Part shown: positions 1 through 8,440 of the stretch, piece after piece | How the letters are laid out: the number at the start of each line of letters is the position of its first letter | Position numbering within the stretch: the stretch's first letter is position 1 | Assembly: GCA_900754175.1 (NCBI GenBank) | Contig: CAAEBS010000043.1 | Coordinates: 1 to 20,412 of the forward strand | DNA length: 20,412 nucleotides | Direction: 5' to 3' | Source of the DNA: Clostridia bacterium | Lineage (GTDB): Bacteria > Bacillota > Clostridia > Oscillospirales > CAG-272 | Made by a program: the position numbers and the translations under genes | Notes under the pieces: generated by a model | Seen by the model: the letters and a program-made list of their open reading frames with translations, nothing else | The model's database searches: none | What the model was told of the DNA's origin: nothing

Positions 1-1308
1 CAGCACGTCCCGTATCTCCCCGTCCACCGCCTTGGAAACGGTAAAGGGCTTTTTCTCCTCCGCCGGATTGCGCCGCTCGCCGGAGGCGCCGCCCGCATAC
101 GCCCGGATATAATCCGCCGCACTCATGTTGCCGAAAGCCGATGACGGCGGTGCGTCACGGTCGGTCGGGGTGGGGGCGGCATAGAACAGCTCGCTCTCCA
201 CCTGCCGCTTTTTCAGCGATTCGCCCCGCACGTCCTCCACCGGAATGGCAAGGTCGCTGACCCGTGCCGCCGACCATCCGCTCTTGCGGACAGCGCCCAC
301 TGCGAGGTCGGGGCGCTCGGTATTGGTCTCCAGTGCGTTCCGCACGGCATAGTATACCGCCTCAAACACCGGTTTTTCGTTTGAGAACTTCACCTCAAGC
401 TTTGCCGGATGAACGTTGACGTCCACGGCGGCGGGGTTCACCGTCAGGAAAAGCACGCAACACGGGAATTTTTCCGGCGGTATGTAGGAGGTGTACGCCT
501 GCTCGATCGCCGCTCCCGCCGTTTTGCTTTTCACATATCTTCCGTTGATAAAGAAATTTTCATAGTTCCGGTTGGCACGGACGTTGTCGGAACGTCCCAC
601 AAAACCGTACACCCGGATGCCGTCGTTGGTCAGGTCCGCCGGGATCATTTTGGAAGCAAAATCCCTGCCGAACACCGAATACACCGTGTTTTTCAGGTTT
701 CCGTCCCCCACGGTGTCAAGCTTTACCGTCCCGTCCGTAATCAGCCGGATGGCGATATCCGGGCGTGACAGCGCAATTTTTTCCACCACCGAACCGACGG
801 CGATCGCCTCGGTGATATCCTTTTTCAGAAATTTCCGGCGTGCGGGCACGTTGGCAAACAGATTTTCCACGATCACCGTGGTTCCGTCCGCCGCCGCACG
901 TTCGGTAACGCCGGCAATGTTGCCTGCGTGCGCCTCCAGAATCGCTCCCGTCTGTGCCCCGTGGGGCTTTGACAGAATCCGCAGATCCGACACCGAAGCG
1001 ATCGCCGCCAGCGCCTCGCCACGGAAGCCCAGCGTCAGGATCTTTTCCAGATCCTCCGCCTCCCGGATCTTACTGGTGGCGTGCCGCCGGATAGCGACCG
1101 GCAGATCCTCCGCCGTCATGCCGCAACCGTTGTCGGTCACCCGCATATAGGTAACGCCGCCGTTCTGAATTTCCACCGTAATCCGGGTTGCACCCGAGTC
1201 GATCGCATTTTCAAGAAGCTCCTTGATGACCGACGACGGTCGGTCCACGACCTCGCCTGCCGCAATCAGATTGGCGACCGCAAATGACAACACGTTGATT
1301 TTTCCCAA
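1..1308 (-). CDS. mutL: DNA mismatch repair protein MutL, C-terminus cut off by the window edge
   Basis: MutL is the GHKL-ATPase matchmaker that couples MutS mismatch recognition to strand incision. The 436 residues present hold the whole N-terminal ATPase and transducer region and the start of the linker; the C-terminal dimerisation/endonuclease domain lies outside, so its metal-binding motif cannot be checked. Visible motifs are NLIAAGEVVDRP (13-24), KELLENAIDSGA (29-40, general base Glu30 and Mg ligand Asn34 by family analogy), DNGCGM (59-64), ATSKI (77-81) and GFRGEAL (94-100). The start is a TTG at 1308, chosen because AGGAGG at 1316-1321 sits 7 nt upstream and the conserved MutL N-terminus begins here; no ATG fits. 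It follows mutS by 48 nt with no terminator, so it is the distal gene of the miaB-mutS-mutL operon. Identification is secure; the true length is unknown. Confidence 0.96.
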   Translation of the reverse strand, partial: MGKINVLSFAVANLIAAGEVVDRPSSVIKELLENAIDSGATRITVEIQNGGVTYMRVTDNGCGMTAEDLPVAIRRHATSKIREAEDLEKILTLGFRGEALAAIASVSDLRILSKPHGAQTGAILEAHAGNIAGVTERAAADGTTVIVENLFANVPARRKFLKKDITEAIAVGSVVEKIALSRPDIAIRLITDGTVKLDTVGDGNLKNTVYSVFGRDFASKMIPADLTNDGIRVYGFVGRSDNVRANRNYENFFINGRYVKSKTAGAAIEQAYTSYIPPEKFPCCVLFLTVNPAAVDVNVHPAKLEVKFSNEKPVFEAVYYAVRNALETNTERPDLAVGAVRKSGWSAARVSDLAIPVEDVRGESLKKRQVESELFYAAPTPTDRDAPPSSAFGNMSAADYIRAYAGGASGERRNPAEEKKPFTVSKAVDGEIRDVL

Positions 1309-1356
1309 AGAAGCTCCTCCTCTCTTTCCCGTACCGGAATTTTTTGCGATACCCGG

Positions 1357-3948
1357 TTATTTCAGCCTTTTCTGTAAGTTGAACAAAAAGCTCATTGCCT
1401 CATACGGCGACAGCGTATTGATGTCCACCGCTTTCAGCTCTTCGATCACCTGATCGGCAAGGCAGTCGTCAAAGCGGATGAGCGAATCGTCCTCCGGCGG
1501 CGCCTCTTTCACCTCCGAGGTGCTGAGGCTCCTTGCGGTCTTTTCCACCGAAGCCAGCACTTCCTTGGCCCGCCGGATCACCTCGTTCGGCAGTCCCGCA
1601 AGCTTTGCCACCTCAATGCCGTAGCTGTCGTCGGTGGAACCCCGGACGATCTTGCGCAGAAACGTAATGCTGTCTCCCCGCTTCTTGGCGGCGATATTGT
1701 AGTTCACCACGCCGTCCAGCTCGTCCTCCAGCACCGTCAGCTCGTGATAGTGCGTGGCAAACAGGGTCTTTGCCCCGATCTTGCGGCTGTTGGTATACTC
1801 GATAATAGCACGGGCAATGCTCATGCCGTCAAAGGTGGAGGTTCCCCGTCCCACCTCGTCGTAAATAATCAGACTCTGCCGGGTCGCATTGCGCAGGATA
1901 TAGGCGACCTCGTTCATCTCCAGCATAAAGGTGGACTGCCCGGAGGCAAGATCGTCCGAAGCGCCCACACGGGTGAACAGCTTGTCGATCACGCCGATGC
2001 GTGCGTCCGACGCCGGCACGAACGAGCCGATCTGCGCCATCACGCAGATCACGGCGATCTGCCGCATATAGGTGGATTTACCCGCCATGTTCGGTCCGGT
2101 AATCAGCATCATCCGGTTGTGACCGGTGTCCAGCTCGGTATCGTTGGGGACGAAATAAGCGTCCTTCACAAACTGCTCCACCACCGGGTGCCGACCGTCT
2201 TTGATGCGGATAACGTCGCTCTGATCGACCTCGGGACGGATGTACTGATTCTTGGCGGCAACGGCGGCAAGGCTGAGATAAGCGTCAAGCTTTGCCAACA
2301 GCGCTGCCGATTTCTGGATGCGCTGGCTGTTTTCCGCCACAAAGCTCCGCACCTCACAGAACAGCTCATATTCCAGAGAGCAGACCTTGTCCTTGGCGCC
2401 GAGAATGGTCGCCTCCATGTCCTTCAGTTCCTGGGTGATATACCGCTCTCCGCCGGTCAGCGTCTGCTTGCGGATGTAGGTGTCCGGCACCTGATCCACA
2501 AAGGATTTCGATACCTCTATGTAATACCCGAAGACCTTGTTGTAACCGATCTTCAGCGTCTTGATCCCGGTCTTTTCCCGCTCCTGCGCCGCCGCCTTTT
2601 CGATCCAGCCGTGCCCGTCGTGCATAACCGAACGGAGATAGTCCACGTCCGCATGATAGCCGTCGGCGATCATGCCGCCCTCACGGATAGAAAAGGGCGG
2701 ATCCTGGCAGATAGCGCTGTCAATGCGCTGATACACGTCCTGCACCGTATCCAGACTTTCGCAAAGCTCTTTCAGCTCGTCGGACTTCACCCCGGCAAGC
2801 AGTCCCTTTACCTCCGGCAGAACCGCCAGAGTGGACGCCACCGCACGCAGATCCTTTCCGTTTGCGGTGCCGTATACGATCTTCGTGACAAGGCGCTCCA
2901 GATCCAGCACGTTTTCCAGCAGAGCGCCGACCTCCTCCCGGAGGATATAGTTTCCGAACAGCTCCTCCACCGCATTCTGCCGTCTGACGATAGCGCCGGT
3001 GTTCAGGAGGGGATGCTCGATCCACTGCCGCAAAAGCCTTGCTCCTGCGGCGGTGCGGGTCTTGTCCAGCACCCAGAGAAGCGAACCCTTTTTCTCCTTG
3101 GTCCGCATGGTTTCGGTAAGCTCCAGGTTCCGCCGGGTGTTGAGATCCAATTCCAGAAACTGCCCCTCGGTATACAGATTCAGATCCTTGATATAGGAAA
3201 TGTCGGTCTTCTGCGTCTCCGCCACGTAGGAGATCAGACCGCCCAGGGCGCAGATCAGCGCCCGGTTTTCATAGTCGTCCTCCCGCAGACTCTGTGGAAA
3301 CTGCTTTTTCACCCGCTCCCGTGCCTCTTCAAAATGAAAATCGGAGGGGCGGTTGTCGTTCAGCATCGCCGAGAGCCGGTCGTGGATAAAGTCCGCCACC
3401 TCGCCAAGCCGTGCGGCGGAAAGGTTGGAAATCACCTCCCGTGGCGCATAGGTACCAAGCTCGTTTTTCAGCCGTGCCGCCACGTTGTCCCCACAAAAGG
3501 AGGTGGCAAAAATCTGCCCGGTGGAAACGTCGGCAAACGCAACTCCGCACTCAAACTCTCCCATAAACACGGCGCAAAGGTAATTGTTTTTCTTTTCGGC
3601 AAGCAGGTTGCTTTCAATCACCGTTCCCGGGGTAATGACCCGGATCACCTCACGGCGAACCAGCCCCTTTGCCAGCGCCGGATCCTCCATCTGCTCGCAG
3701 ATGGCAACCTTATAGCCCTTTTCGATCAGACGACCGATATAGCCCTCCGCACTGTGAAAAGGCACGCCGCACATGGGCGCCCGCTCCTCTTCCCCGCAGT
3801 CCCTGCCGGTAAGGGTAAGCTCCAGTTCCCGGGATGCAATGATCGCATCGTCAAAAAACATCTCGTAAAAGTCGCCGAGACGGTAAAAAAGAAGATAGTC
3901 CTTGTATTGGTTCTTGACCTCAAAATACTGCTCCATCATCGGAGTCAT
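1357..3948 (-). CDS. mutS: DNA mismatch repair protein MutS
   Basis: MutS binds base mismatches and small loops and uses ATP to recruit MutL. The 863-residue length is typical of MutS1 and excludes MutS2, which has an Smr domain. The mismatch-reading motif is GDFYEMF at about 25-31, with Phe27 as the wedge residue and Glu29 behind it. The ATPase Walker A is GPNMAGKST at 618-626, followed by the signature region DLASGQSTFMLEM, Walker B IYDEVGRGTSTFDG and the FATHYHEL switch. I start at the ATG at 3948, where GGAGG at 3957-3961 is 8 nt away; a GTG two codons upstream is in frame but only 2 nt from that site. The gene lies 39 nt after the RicA-like gene and 48 nt before mutL. In Bacillus subtilis the same order also contains cotE, which is absent here. 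Confidence 0.98.
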   Translation of the reverse strand: MTPMMEQYFEVKNQYKDYLLFYRLGDFYEMFFDDAIIASRELELTLTGRDCGEEERAPMCGVPFHSAEGYIGRLIEKGYKVAICEQMEDPALAKGLVRREVIRVITPGTVIESNLLAEKKNNYLCAVFMGEFECGVAFADVSTGQIFATSFCGDNVAARLKNELGTYAPREVISNLSAARLGEVADFIHDRLSAMLNDNRPSDFHFEEARERVKKQFPQSLREDDYENRALICALGGLISYVAETQKTDISYIKDLNLYTEGQFLELDLNTRRNLELTETMRTKEKKGSLLWVLDKTRTAAGARLLRQWIEHPLLNTGAIVRRQNAVEELFGNYILREEVGALLENVLDLERLVTKIVYGTANGKDLRAVASTLAVLPEVKGLLAGVKSDELKELCESLDTVQDVYQRIDSAICQDPPFSIREGGMIADGYHADVDYLRSVMHDGHGWIEKAAAQEREKTGIKTLKIGYNKVFGYYIEVSKSFVDQVPDTYIRKQTLTGGERYITQELKDMEATILGAKDKVCSLEYELFCEVRSFVAENSQRIQKSAALLAKLDAYLSLAAVAAKNQYIRPEVDQSDVIRIKDGRHPVVEQFVKDAYFVPNDTELDTGHNRMMLITGPNMAGKSTYMRQIAVICVMAQIGSFVPASDARIGVIDKLFTRVGASDDLASGQSTFMLEMNEVAYILRNATRQSLIIYDEVGRGTSTFDGMSIARAIIEYTNSRKIGAKTLFATHYHELTVLEDELDGVVNYNIAAKKRGDSITFLRKIVRGSTDDSYGIEVAKLAGLPNEVIRRAKEVLASVEKTARSLSTSEVKEAPPEDDSLIRFDDCLADQVIEELKAVDINTLSPYEAMSFLFNLQKRLK

Positions 3949-3987
3949 GGCCACGCCCTCCGTCGTTCAAAGATTGTGAAGATCGCC

Positions 3988-4377
3988 TCAGTGACAACCG
4001 CCGCAGCTTGCGCAGTTGTGGGTACAGCCCTCGCTCGGCTTTTCGCCCGTGATATGATAGGTGATGGTGGAATTGATCTGATTCATCAGCTCGTTGACCG
4101 CCGCCTGCGCCTCGTTCAGCTCCTTGAAATCGGGATCCTCCATGATCGCACGGTAAAGCAGGTCAATCCGCTTCTGGATGATGTCCACAAAATGCAGATC
4201 CCGCTCCTCCTTGGTGATCTCGCCCTGCATGGCACGCTGTTGTACCTCATACTCCACAAGGTGCTTCTGAAGCTCGGTGTTTCCCTCATATGCCGTTTTG
4301 GCGTTTGCCAGGCGCACCAGTCTTTCGTCCTGCTTCAGCGCATCGCCAAGCTGTGCCGCCATTTCAAAAATATCCAT
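3988..4377 (-). CDS. YlbF-family (RicA/YmcA-like) protein with C-terminal cysteine cluster
   Basis: This is a 129-residue helical YlbF/YmcA-family protein. Residues 1-105 look like the helical family core. The tail (118-128) holds four cysteines, Cys118, Cys122, Cys125 and Cys128, in a CX3CX2CX2C pattern suited to an iron-sulfur cluster. In B. subtilis the related RicA, RicF and RicT proteins form an Fe-S complex that affects RNase Y-dependent mRNA maturation and phosphorelay signalling, and ricA lies between miaB and cotE-mutS-mutL. Position between miaB and mutS therefore favours RicA over RicF; this is a synteny argument. The ATG has an AAAGG site at 4387-4391. It lies 53 nt after miaB and 39 nt before mutS. 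The family is clear; orthology to RicA, and the cluster itself, are inferred. Confidence 0.85.
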   Translation of the reverse strand: MDIFEMAAQLGDALKQDERLVRLANAKTAYEGNTELQKHLVEYEVQQRAMQGEITKEERDLHFVDIIQKRIDLLYRAIMEDPDFKELNEAQAAVNELMNQINSTITYHITGEKPSEGCTHNCASCGGCH

Positions 4378-4430
4378 TTTTTATTTCCTTTCCGAATTCT
4401 GATTCCGGAGCCGTCCGGCGCCGGATATGT

Positions 4431-5855
4431 TTATCTGCGGATCTCCCCGTACAGGGCAAAGGTGTCCGCCCGCTTCACCGAAACATCGAGGAACTGCCCC
4501 ACGGTGTCCGGCGTTCCCTCAAAGAACACGATCTTTCCGCCCTCCGTCCTGCCGCTGTAAAGGGCGGGATTGTTTTTGCTCACGCCGTCGCACAGAACCC
4601 GCACCCGCTTTGTCTCCCACGTCTTGTTGGAAGCCAGTGAAATTTCATTCTGCAAAGCCAGCAGGCGCTCAAACCGGGCACTCTTGACCTCCGGCGGCAC
4701 CTGGTTTTCCATTTCCGCCGCAGGCGTTCCCCGGCGCAGGGAGAACAGGAAGGAAAAGATCATGTCGAATTTTGCCCGGCGAAGCGCCGCCAGCGTCTGT
4801 TCAAAGTCCTCTTCCTCCTCGCCCGGGAATCCCACGATGATATCCGACGTGATCGTGATACCGGGGATCTTCCGGCGAAGCTCGTCCACGATCCGGATGT
4901 ACTTTTCAAAGGTGTACCGGCGGTTCATGGCGGCAAGGATGCGGTCGGAGCCTGCCTGCATCGGCAGGTGAAAATGCTTTGCGATATGCCGGGAGCCGGC
5001 AATGGTGTCGATCAGCTTGTCGGTGGCGTCCTTCGGGTGACTGGTCATGAAGTGCAGCCAGTAATCGCCCTCAATAGCGTCCAGTTCCCGAAGCAGGTCG
5101 GCAAAATCGCACCCCTCCTTCAGATCTTTGCCGTAGGAGTTGACGTTCTGCCCCAGAAGCGTGATGTCCTTATAGCCCGCTTCCACAAGCTCCCGCACCT
5201 CACGGACGATCTCGGTGTGGCTCCGGCTTCGCTCCCGTCCCCGCACGTAGGGAACGATGCAGTAGGAGCAGAAGTTGTTGCATCCGTACATCACCGAGAC
5301 CCACGCACGGTACGTGCTCTCCCGGCGGATCGGCAAGCCCTCCGCCACCCGGTATTCCTCGCCGTCCCGGCAAAGGTGCCGCTTTCCGTCCCCAAGCTTC
5401 TGCACGAGAAGCTCCGGGAACCGGTGGAGCGACGAGGTGCCGAACAGGATATCGACGTAAGGATATCGGTTTTTGATGTCGGAAATCCGGTGCTCCTGCA
5501 CCACCATGCAACCGCAGATGACGATAATCACCTCGGGGTTTGCCGCCTTGAGGTGCTTGTACTGTCCCACCAGCGAAAGTGCCCGCTGTTCGGCGTGCTC
5601 ACGGATAGCGCAGGTGTTGACCATCAGCAAAACGGCATCGTCCGGACGGTCGGTGATCTCATAGCCCATTTCCTGCGCCATGCCCGCCAGCTTTTCGCTG
5701 TCCGCCTCGTTCTGCTGACACCCCAGCGTCAGCACGAAAGCACGCCTGCGGACGCCGTTTTCGGCAAGGTACCGTTCGTTCCACGCCCGGACCTCCGCCA
5801 TGTATTTTTTCTGTTCTCCGACGTCCCCGCAGGACGCCGCTCTTTTCTCTGCCAT
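4431..5855 (-). CDS. miaB: tRNA-2-methylthio-N6-dimethylallyladenosine synthase MiaB
   Basis: MiaB is a radical-SAM methylthiotransferase that adds a methylthio group to i6A37 of tRNAs reading UNN codons. From the chosen start it is 474 residues. The N-terminal UPF0004 domain carries three cluster cysteines: Cys46 (LGCQQNE), Cys82 (NTCAIREHAE) and Cys116 (CGCM). The radical-SAM motif is Cys192-X3-Cys196-X2-Cys199 in YGCNNFCSYC, and a TRAM-like C-terminus follows. The LGCQQNE and NTCAIREHAEQ motifs favour MiaB over MtaB and RimO. The open frame extends to an ATG at 5933, but that lies only about 5 nt from the expected transcription start. The ATG at 5855, with a weak GGAA site, or the one at 5801 is more plausible. 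It is the first gene of the operon. Confidence 0.94.
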   Translation of the reverse strand: MAEKRAASCGDVGEQKKYMAEVRAWNERYLAENGVRRRAFVLTLGCQQNEADSEKLAGMAQEMGYEITDRPDDAVLLMVNTCAIREHAEQRALSLVGQYKHLKAANPEVIIVICGCMVVQEHRISDIKNRYPYVDILFGTSSLHRFPELLVQKLGDGKRHLCRDGEEYRVAEGLPIRRESTYRAWVSVMYGCNNFCSYCIVPYVRGRERSRSHTEIVREVRELVEAGYKDITLLGQNVNSYGKDLKEGCDFADLLRELDAIEGDYWLHFMTSHPKDATDKLIDTIAGSRHIAKHFHLPMQAGSDRILAAMNRRYTFEKYIRIVDELRRKIPGITITSDIIVGFPGEEEEDFEQTLAALRRAKFDMIFSFLFSLRRGTPAAEMENQVPPEVKSARFERLLALQNEISLASNKTWETKRVRVLCDGVSKNNPALYSGRTEGGKIVFFEGTPDTVGQFLDVSVKRADTFALYGEIRR

Positions 5856-5944
5856 AAACTGTTCCGAATCGCCCCGTAGGGCTGTCCTCTCAAAAATACG
5901 CCGCAGACCGTACCGCCGCCGCAACCATAACATTCAATTATTAT

Positions 5945-5973
5945 ATTATACAATATTCTGTCGGATTTGTCAA
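5945..5973 (-). promoter_or_regulatory. Consensus sigma-A promoter of the miaB-ricA-mutS-mutL operon
   Basis: On the minus strand TTGACA (5973-5968) and TATAAT (5950-5945) are separated by exactly 17 bp, a perfect consensus. Transcription should start near 5938, giving a leader of about 80 nt before the preferred miaB start at 5855. It sits just beyond the stop codon of the regulator gene, so the operon does not depend on upstream transcription. Confidence 0.9.
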
Positions 5974-5997
5974 GTTTTTTGAAGCGGACATCGCATT

Positions 5998-6831
5998 TTA
6001 TTCCGGATGCCGGGAAAGTGCGGCGTCACCCGCAAGATAGCGCCTGGGCGTGGTCCGGAAATACCTCCGGTACGCCCGTATCAGCCCGCAGGCGTCCCCA
6101 AAGCCGCACAGCTCCGCCGCCTCCGCTTCGCTCATTCCCTGGCGCAGGTACCGCACCGAATTTCTCAGCCGGCAACGGGTCAGATAATCTCTCACCGTCA
6201 TGCCGGTATACCGCTTGAACGCCGTCATCAGCGTGGTCCGCCCCACCGAAAAACGGTCGGCAAGCATCTGCGCCGTCAGCTTCTCCCGGTAGTTTTCCGA
6301 CAGGTACCGCAGGCAGTCCGAAAGCCATGCCGGCACCTCCTCCGGCGCCTCCTTGCCGGGAAGCTCGGAGATCCGGGAAAGGGTGTACAGAATGAGAAGT
6401 TTCTGCCGGAAAATATCCTTTTCCGCCTCGATGCGCCCCAGCCACTCCAGCAGACCGTCCGCCTGCTCGGGTTCCAGCGGAATCACGCACCCGCCCCGCC
6501 CGAACGTCCGGAGGATCCCCTCCCAGCCCGGCACGACATCCGACAGAAATTCCGCCGTGAACAGCAGGTTCTTCCGGCTGTAAAAAACGCCCCGCTCGGG
6601 TATGATATAGTGTGCGGTGTAAGGTGCGGTCAGGACAAGCCGGCTTCCGCCCCCGCTCTGCGAACGATCGGCAAAAAGCACGGTCACCTCTCCCGCCAGG
6701 ATCAGACTGACCTCGTAATAGCTGTGCATATGGTAGTCGCTCATGTTCGGCGTATAGCCCTCGTAATAGTCCACCGCAAAATCATGCCACGACCTGCCGT
6801 ATTCCAGATTGTCAAGCAGTGCGCTCATCAT
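5998..6831 (-). CDS. AraC/XylS-family transcriptional regulator
   Basis: This 277-residue protein has the standard two-part AraC layout. The N-terminal half has a cupin-type sugar-sensing look (YHMHSYYEVSLILAGEVTV at about 33-51, then HYIIPERGVFYS). The last 100 residues hold two helix-turn-helix units: LTAQMLADRFSVGRTTLMTAFKRYTGMTVRDYLTRCR, then AAELCGFGDACGLIRAYRRYFRTTPRRY. The frame is open further upstream, but the araC promoter at 6866-6894 lies inside that extension, so the ATG at 6831 (or the adjacent ATG at 6828), with GGAG/AGGGGA upstream, is the start. It is divergent from uxaC, so a uronate-responsive role is the simplest inference; no ligand can be read from the sequence. No terminator is visible after it. 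Confidence 0.92.
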   Translation of the reverse strand: MMSALLDNLEYGRSWHDFAVDYYEGYTPNMSDYHMHSYYEVSLILAGEVTVLFADRSQSGGGSRLVLTAPYTAHYIIPERGVFYSRKNLLFTAEFLSDVVPGWEGILRTFGRGGCVIPLEPEQADGLLEWLGRIEAEKDIFRQKLLILYTLSRISELPGKEAPEEVPAWLSDCLRYLSENYREKLTAQMLADRFSVGRTTLMTAFKRYTGMTVRDYLTRCRLRNSVRYLRQGMSEAEAAELCGFGDACGLIRAYRRYFRTTPRRYLAGDAALSRHPE

Positions 6832-6865
6832 AGTCCCCTCTCCGTGCGTTGCTCTTTCTCTTACC

Positions 6866-6894
6866 ATTATATCCGATTTTCCCGCAAATTTCAA
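6866..6894 (-). promoter_or_regulatory. Sigma-A promoter of the AraC-family regulator gene
   Basis: On the minus strand TTGAAA (6894-6889), a 17-bp spacer and TATAAT (6871-6866) are present. The expected start near 6859 gives a leader of about 28 nt before the ATG at 6831. It is divergent from the uxaC promoter, with 84 bp between the two -35 boxes. Confidence 0.82.
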
Positions 6895-6900
6895 TATTTT

Positions 6901-6988
6901 TTGAAAATCCGTCCCGGTTTCCGGGGAATTTTTTTCATATATCTTGAACGATTTGCTAATTTTATGTACGATATGATATTGAAAATCC
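6901..6988. promoter_or_regulatory. Candidate operator region between the regulator gene and uxaC
   Basis: The 10-mer TTGAAAATCC occurs at 6901-6910 and again, same orientation, at 6979-6988, 78 bp apart. The second copy overlaps the uxaC -35 box and the first lies 6 bp beyond the regulator -35 box. A 13-bp palindrome, CCCGG-TTT-CCGGG, lies at 6913-6925. Paired sites flanking divergent promoters suit AraC-family control, but binding by this regulator is only inferred. Confidence 0.45.
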
Positions 6989-7007
6989 TGCCGGGATTGG
7001 TTATAAT
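6979..7007 (+). promoter_or_regulatory. Sigma-A promoter of uxaC
   Basis: TTGAAA (6979-6984), a 17-bp spacer and TATAAT (7002-7007) are present. The expected start near 7014 gives a leader of about 39 nt. The uxaC ribosome site is a modest AAGGA at 7039-7043, 9 nt from the ATG. Confidence 0.85.
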
Positions 7008-7052
7008 ACAGATACATACAAAGCAAATAAAACCACATAAGGACGGTATTCT

Positions 7053-8423
7053 ATGAAAAACATCATCTGCGACGATTTCATGCTTCACGGAAAGGTTGCC
7101 CGGGAGCTTTATCACGACTTTGCCGAGGGCGCTCCGATCCTCGACTATCACTGCCACCTTGACCCGAAAATGATCGCCACCGACTATCGCTTTTCCGACA
7201 TCGGCGAGCTGATGCTGGGCGGCGACCACTACAAGTGGCGCATGATGCGTTCTTTCGGCATCGACGAAGACCGCATCACCGGAAACACATCGGGATACGA
7301 AAAGTTCCGTGCGTTCGCCGAGGCGCTTCCCTACTGCATCGGCAACCCGCTTTATCACTGGACCCACCTGGAGCTGAAGCGCTATTTTGACATTGACGAA
7401 GCGCTCACGCCCGAAAGCGCAGACCGGATCTACGCCGCCTGCGGCGAAAAGCTTGCGTCGCCGGAATTCGGCGCCAAGGGACTGATCAGTCGTTCAAACG
7501 TCCGCCTGCTCTGCACCACCGACGACCCCGCCGATTCCCTGGAGTGGCATAAAATGATCCGGGAAAGCGACTTTGCCACACGGGTTCTCCCCGCATTCCG
7601 CCCCGACCGCTATCTCAACATCCAGCGCCCCGGCTTCCGGGAGGTCATCGCCTCCACCGGCGCCGATTCCTTTGAGGCTCTGACGGCATGGCTGAGAAGC
7701 CGCATTGACTTTTTTCATGAAAACGGTTGCCGCCTTGCCGACCACGGACTTGACTTTATTCCCTATGCGGAGGGCGACGCCCAGGCGGTATTTGCCCGGG
7801 TCATGAACGGCGCCACGCCGGACGAGCTTGACGTCTGCGTTTACCAGACCGCCCTGCTGAAATTCTGCGCCGCCGAATACGCAAAGCGCCGCTGGTGTAT
7901 GCAGATCCACGTTGGCGCTATCCGCAACAACAACACCGCCATGTTCCGCAAGCTCGGACCCGACACCGGCTTTGACAGCATCGGCGACCGCAGTCTTGCC
8001 ACCCCGCTTTCCCGTCTGCTGGACGCCATGGAAGCGGAGGACGCCCTGCCGAAAACGATCCTGTACTCCCTGAATCCCAACGACAATTACACGCTTGCCA
8101 CCCTGATGGGCTGTTATCAGAAAGCGCCTTTCCGTTCCAAGCTTCAGCTTGGCTCCGGCTGGTGGTTCAACGACCAGCGTGACGGCATGGAAGCCCAGCT
8201 CCGGGCGCTTGCCAACCTCGGCATCCTCGGCGCCTTTATCGGAATGCTGACCGACTCCCGCAGTCTGATCTCCTACCCCCGTCACGAATATTTCCGCCGC
8301 ATCCTCTGCAACCTCATCGGAGGTTGGGTAGAAGCGGGCGAATATCCCGACGACCGGGAAATGCTCGGCAAAATGATCCGTGGCATCACCTACGATAACG
8401 CCGTCAATTATTTTGAATTTTAA
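7053..8423 (+). CDS. uxaC: Glucuronate isomerase (uronate isomerase) UxaC
   Basis: UxaC interconverts D-glucuronate and D-fructuronate, or D-galacturonate and D-tagaturonate, the first cytoplasmic step of hexuronate catabolism. At 456 residues it is close to the usual 465-470. The amidohydrolase-superfamily metal motif is DYHCHLDP, with His33 and His35. Other family-typical stretches are the FSDIGELMLGGDHYKWRMMR block near 50-68, the long MQIHVGAIRNNN block and LGSGWWFNDQ. The ATG follows AAGGA at 7039-7043. It is a single-gene unit: its own promoter is upstream and a terminator lies downstream at 8623-8650. The rest of the uronate pathway (uxaB/uxuB, uxuA, kdgK, kdgA) is not in the window. 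The divergent AraC-type gene is the likely regulator. Confidence 0.97.
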   Translation: MKNIICDDFMLHGKVARELYHDFAEGAPILDYHCHLDPKMIATDYRFSDIGELMLGGDHYKWRMMRSFGIDEDRITGNTSGYEKFRAFAEALPYCIGNPLYHWTHLELKRYFDIDEALTPESADRIYAACGEKLASPEFGAKGLISRSNVRLLCTTDDPADSLEWHKMIRESDFATRVLPAFRPDRYLNIQRPGFREVIASTGADSFEALTAWLRSRIDFFHENGCRLADHGLDFIPYAEGDAQAVFARVMNGATPDELDVCVYQTALLKFCAAEYAKRRWCMQIHVGAIRNNNTAMFRKLGPDTGFDSIGDRSLATPLSRLLDAMEAEDALPKTILYSLNPNDNYTLATLMGCYQKAPFRSKLQLGSGWWFNDQRDGMEAQLRALANLGILGAFIGMLTDSRSLISYPRHEYFRRILCNLIGGWVEAGEYPDDREMLGKMIRGITYDNAVNYFEF

Positions 8424-8440
8424 GGGATATCGCCAATTAT

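Noticed and set aside
4414..4425. TCCGGCGCCGGA palindrome between miaB and the RicA-like gene
   Set aside because: It is short, lacks a T-tract, and such GC palindromes arise by chance here; it is not strong enough to call a terminator.
1744..4560. A 938-codon open frame on the plus strand opposite mutS and the RicA-like gene
   Set aside because: It is antisense to genes with clear family motifs, has no ribosome site or recognisable domain, and is of the kind produced by GC-rich codon bias.
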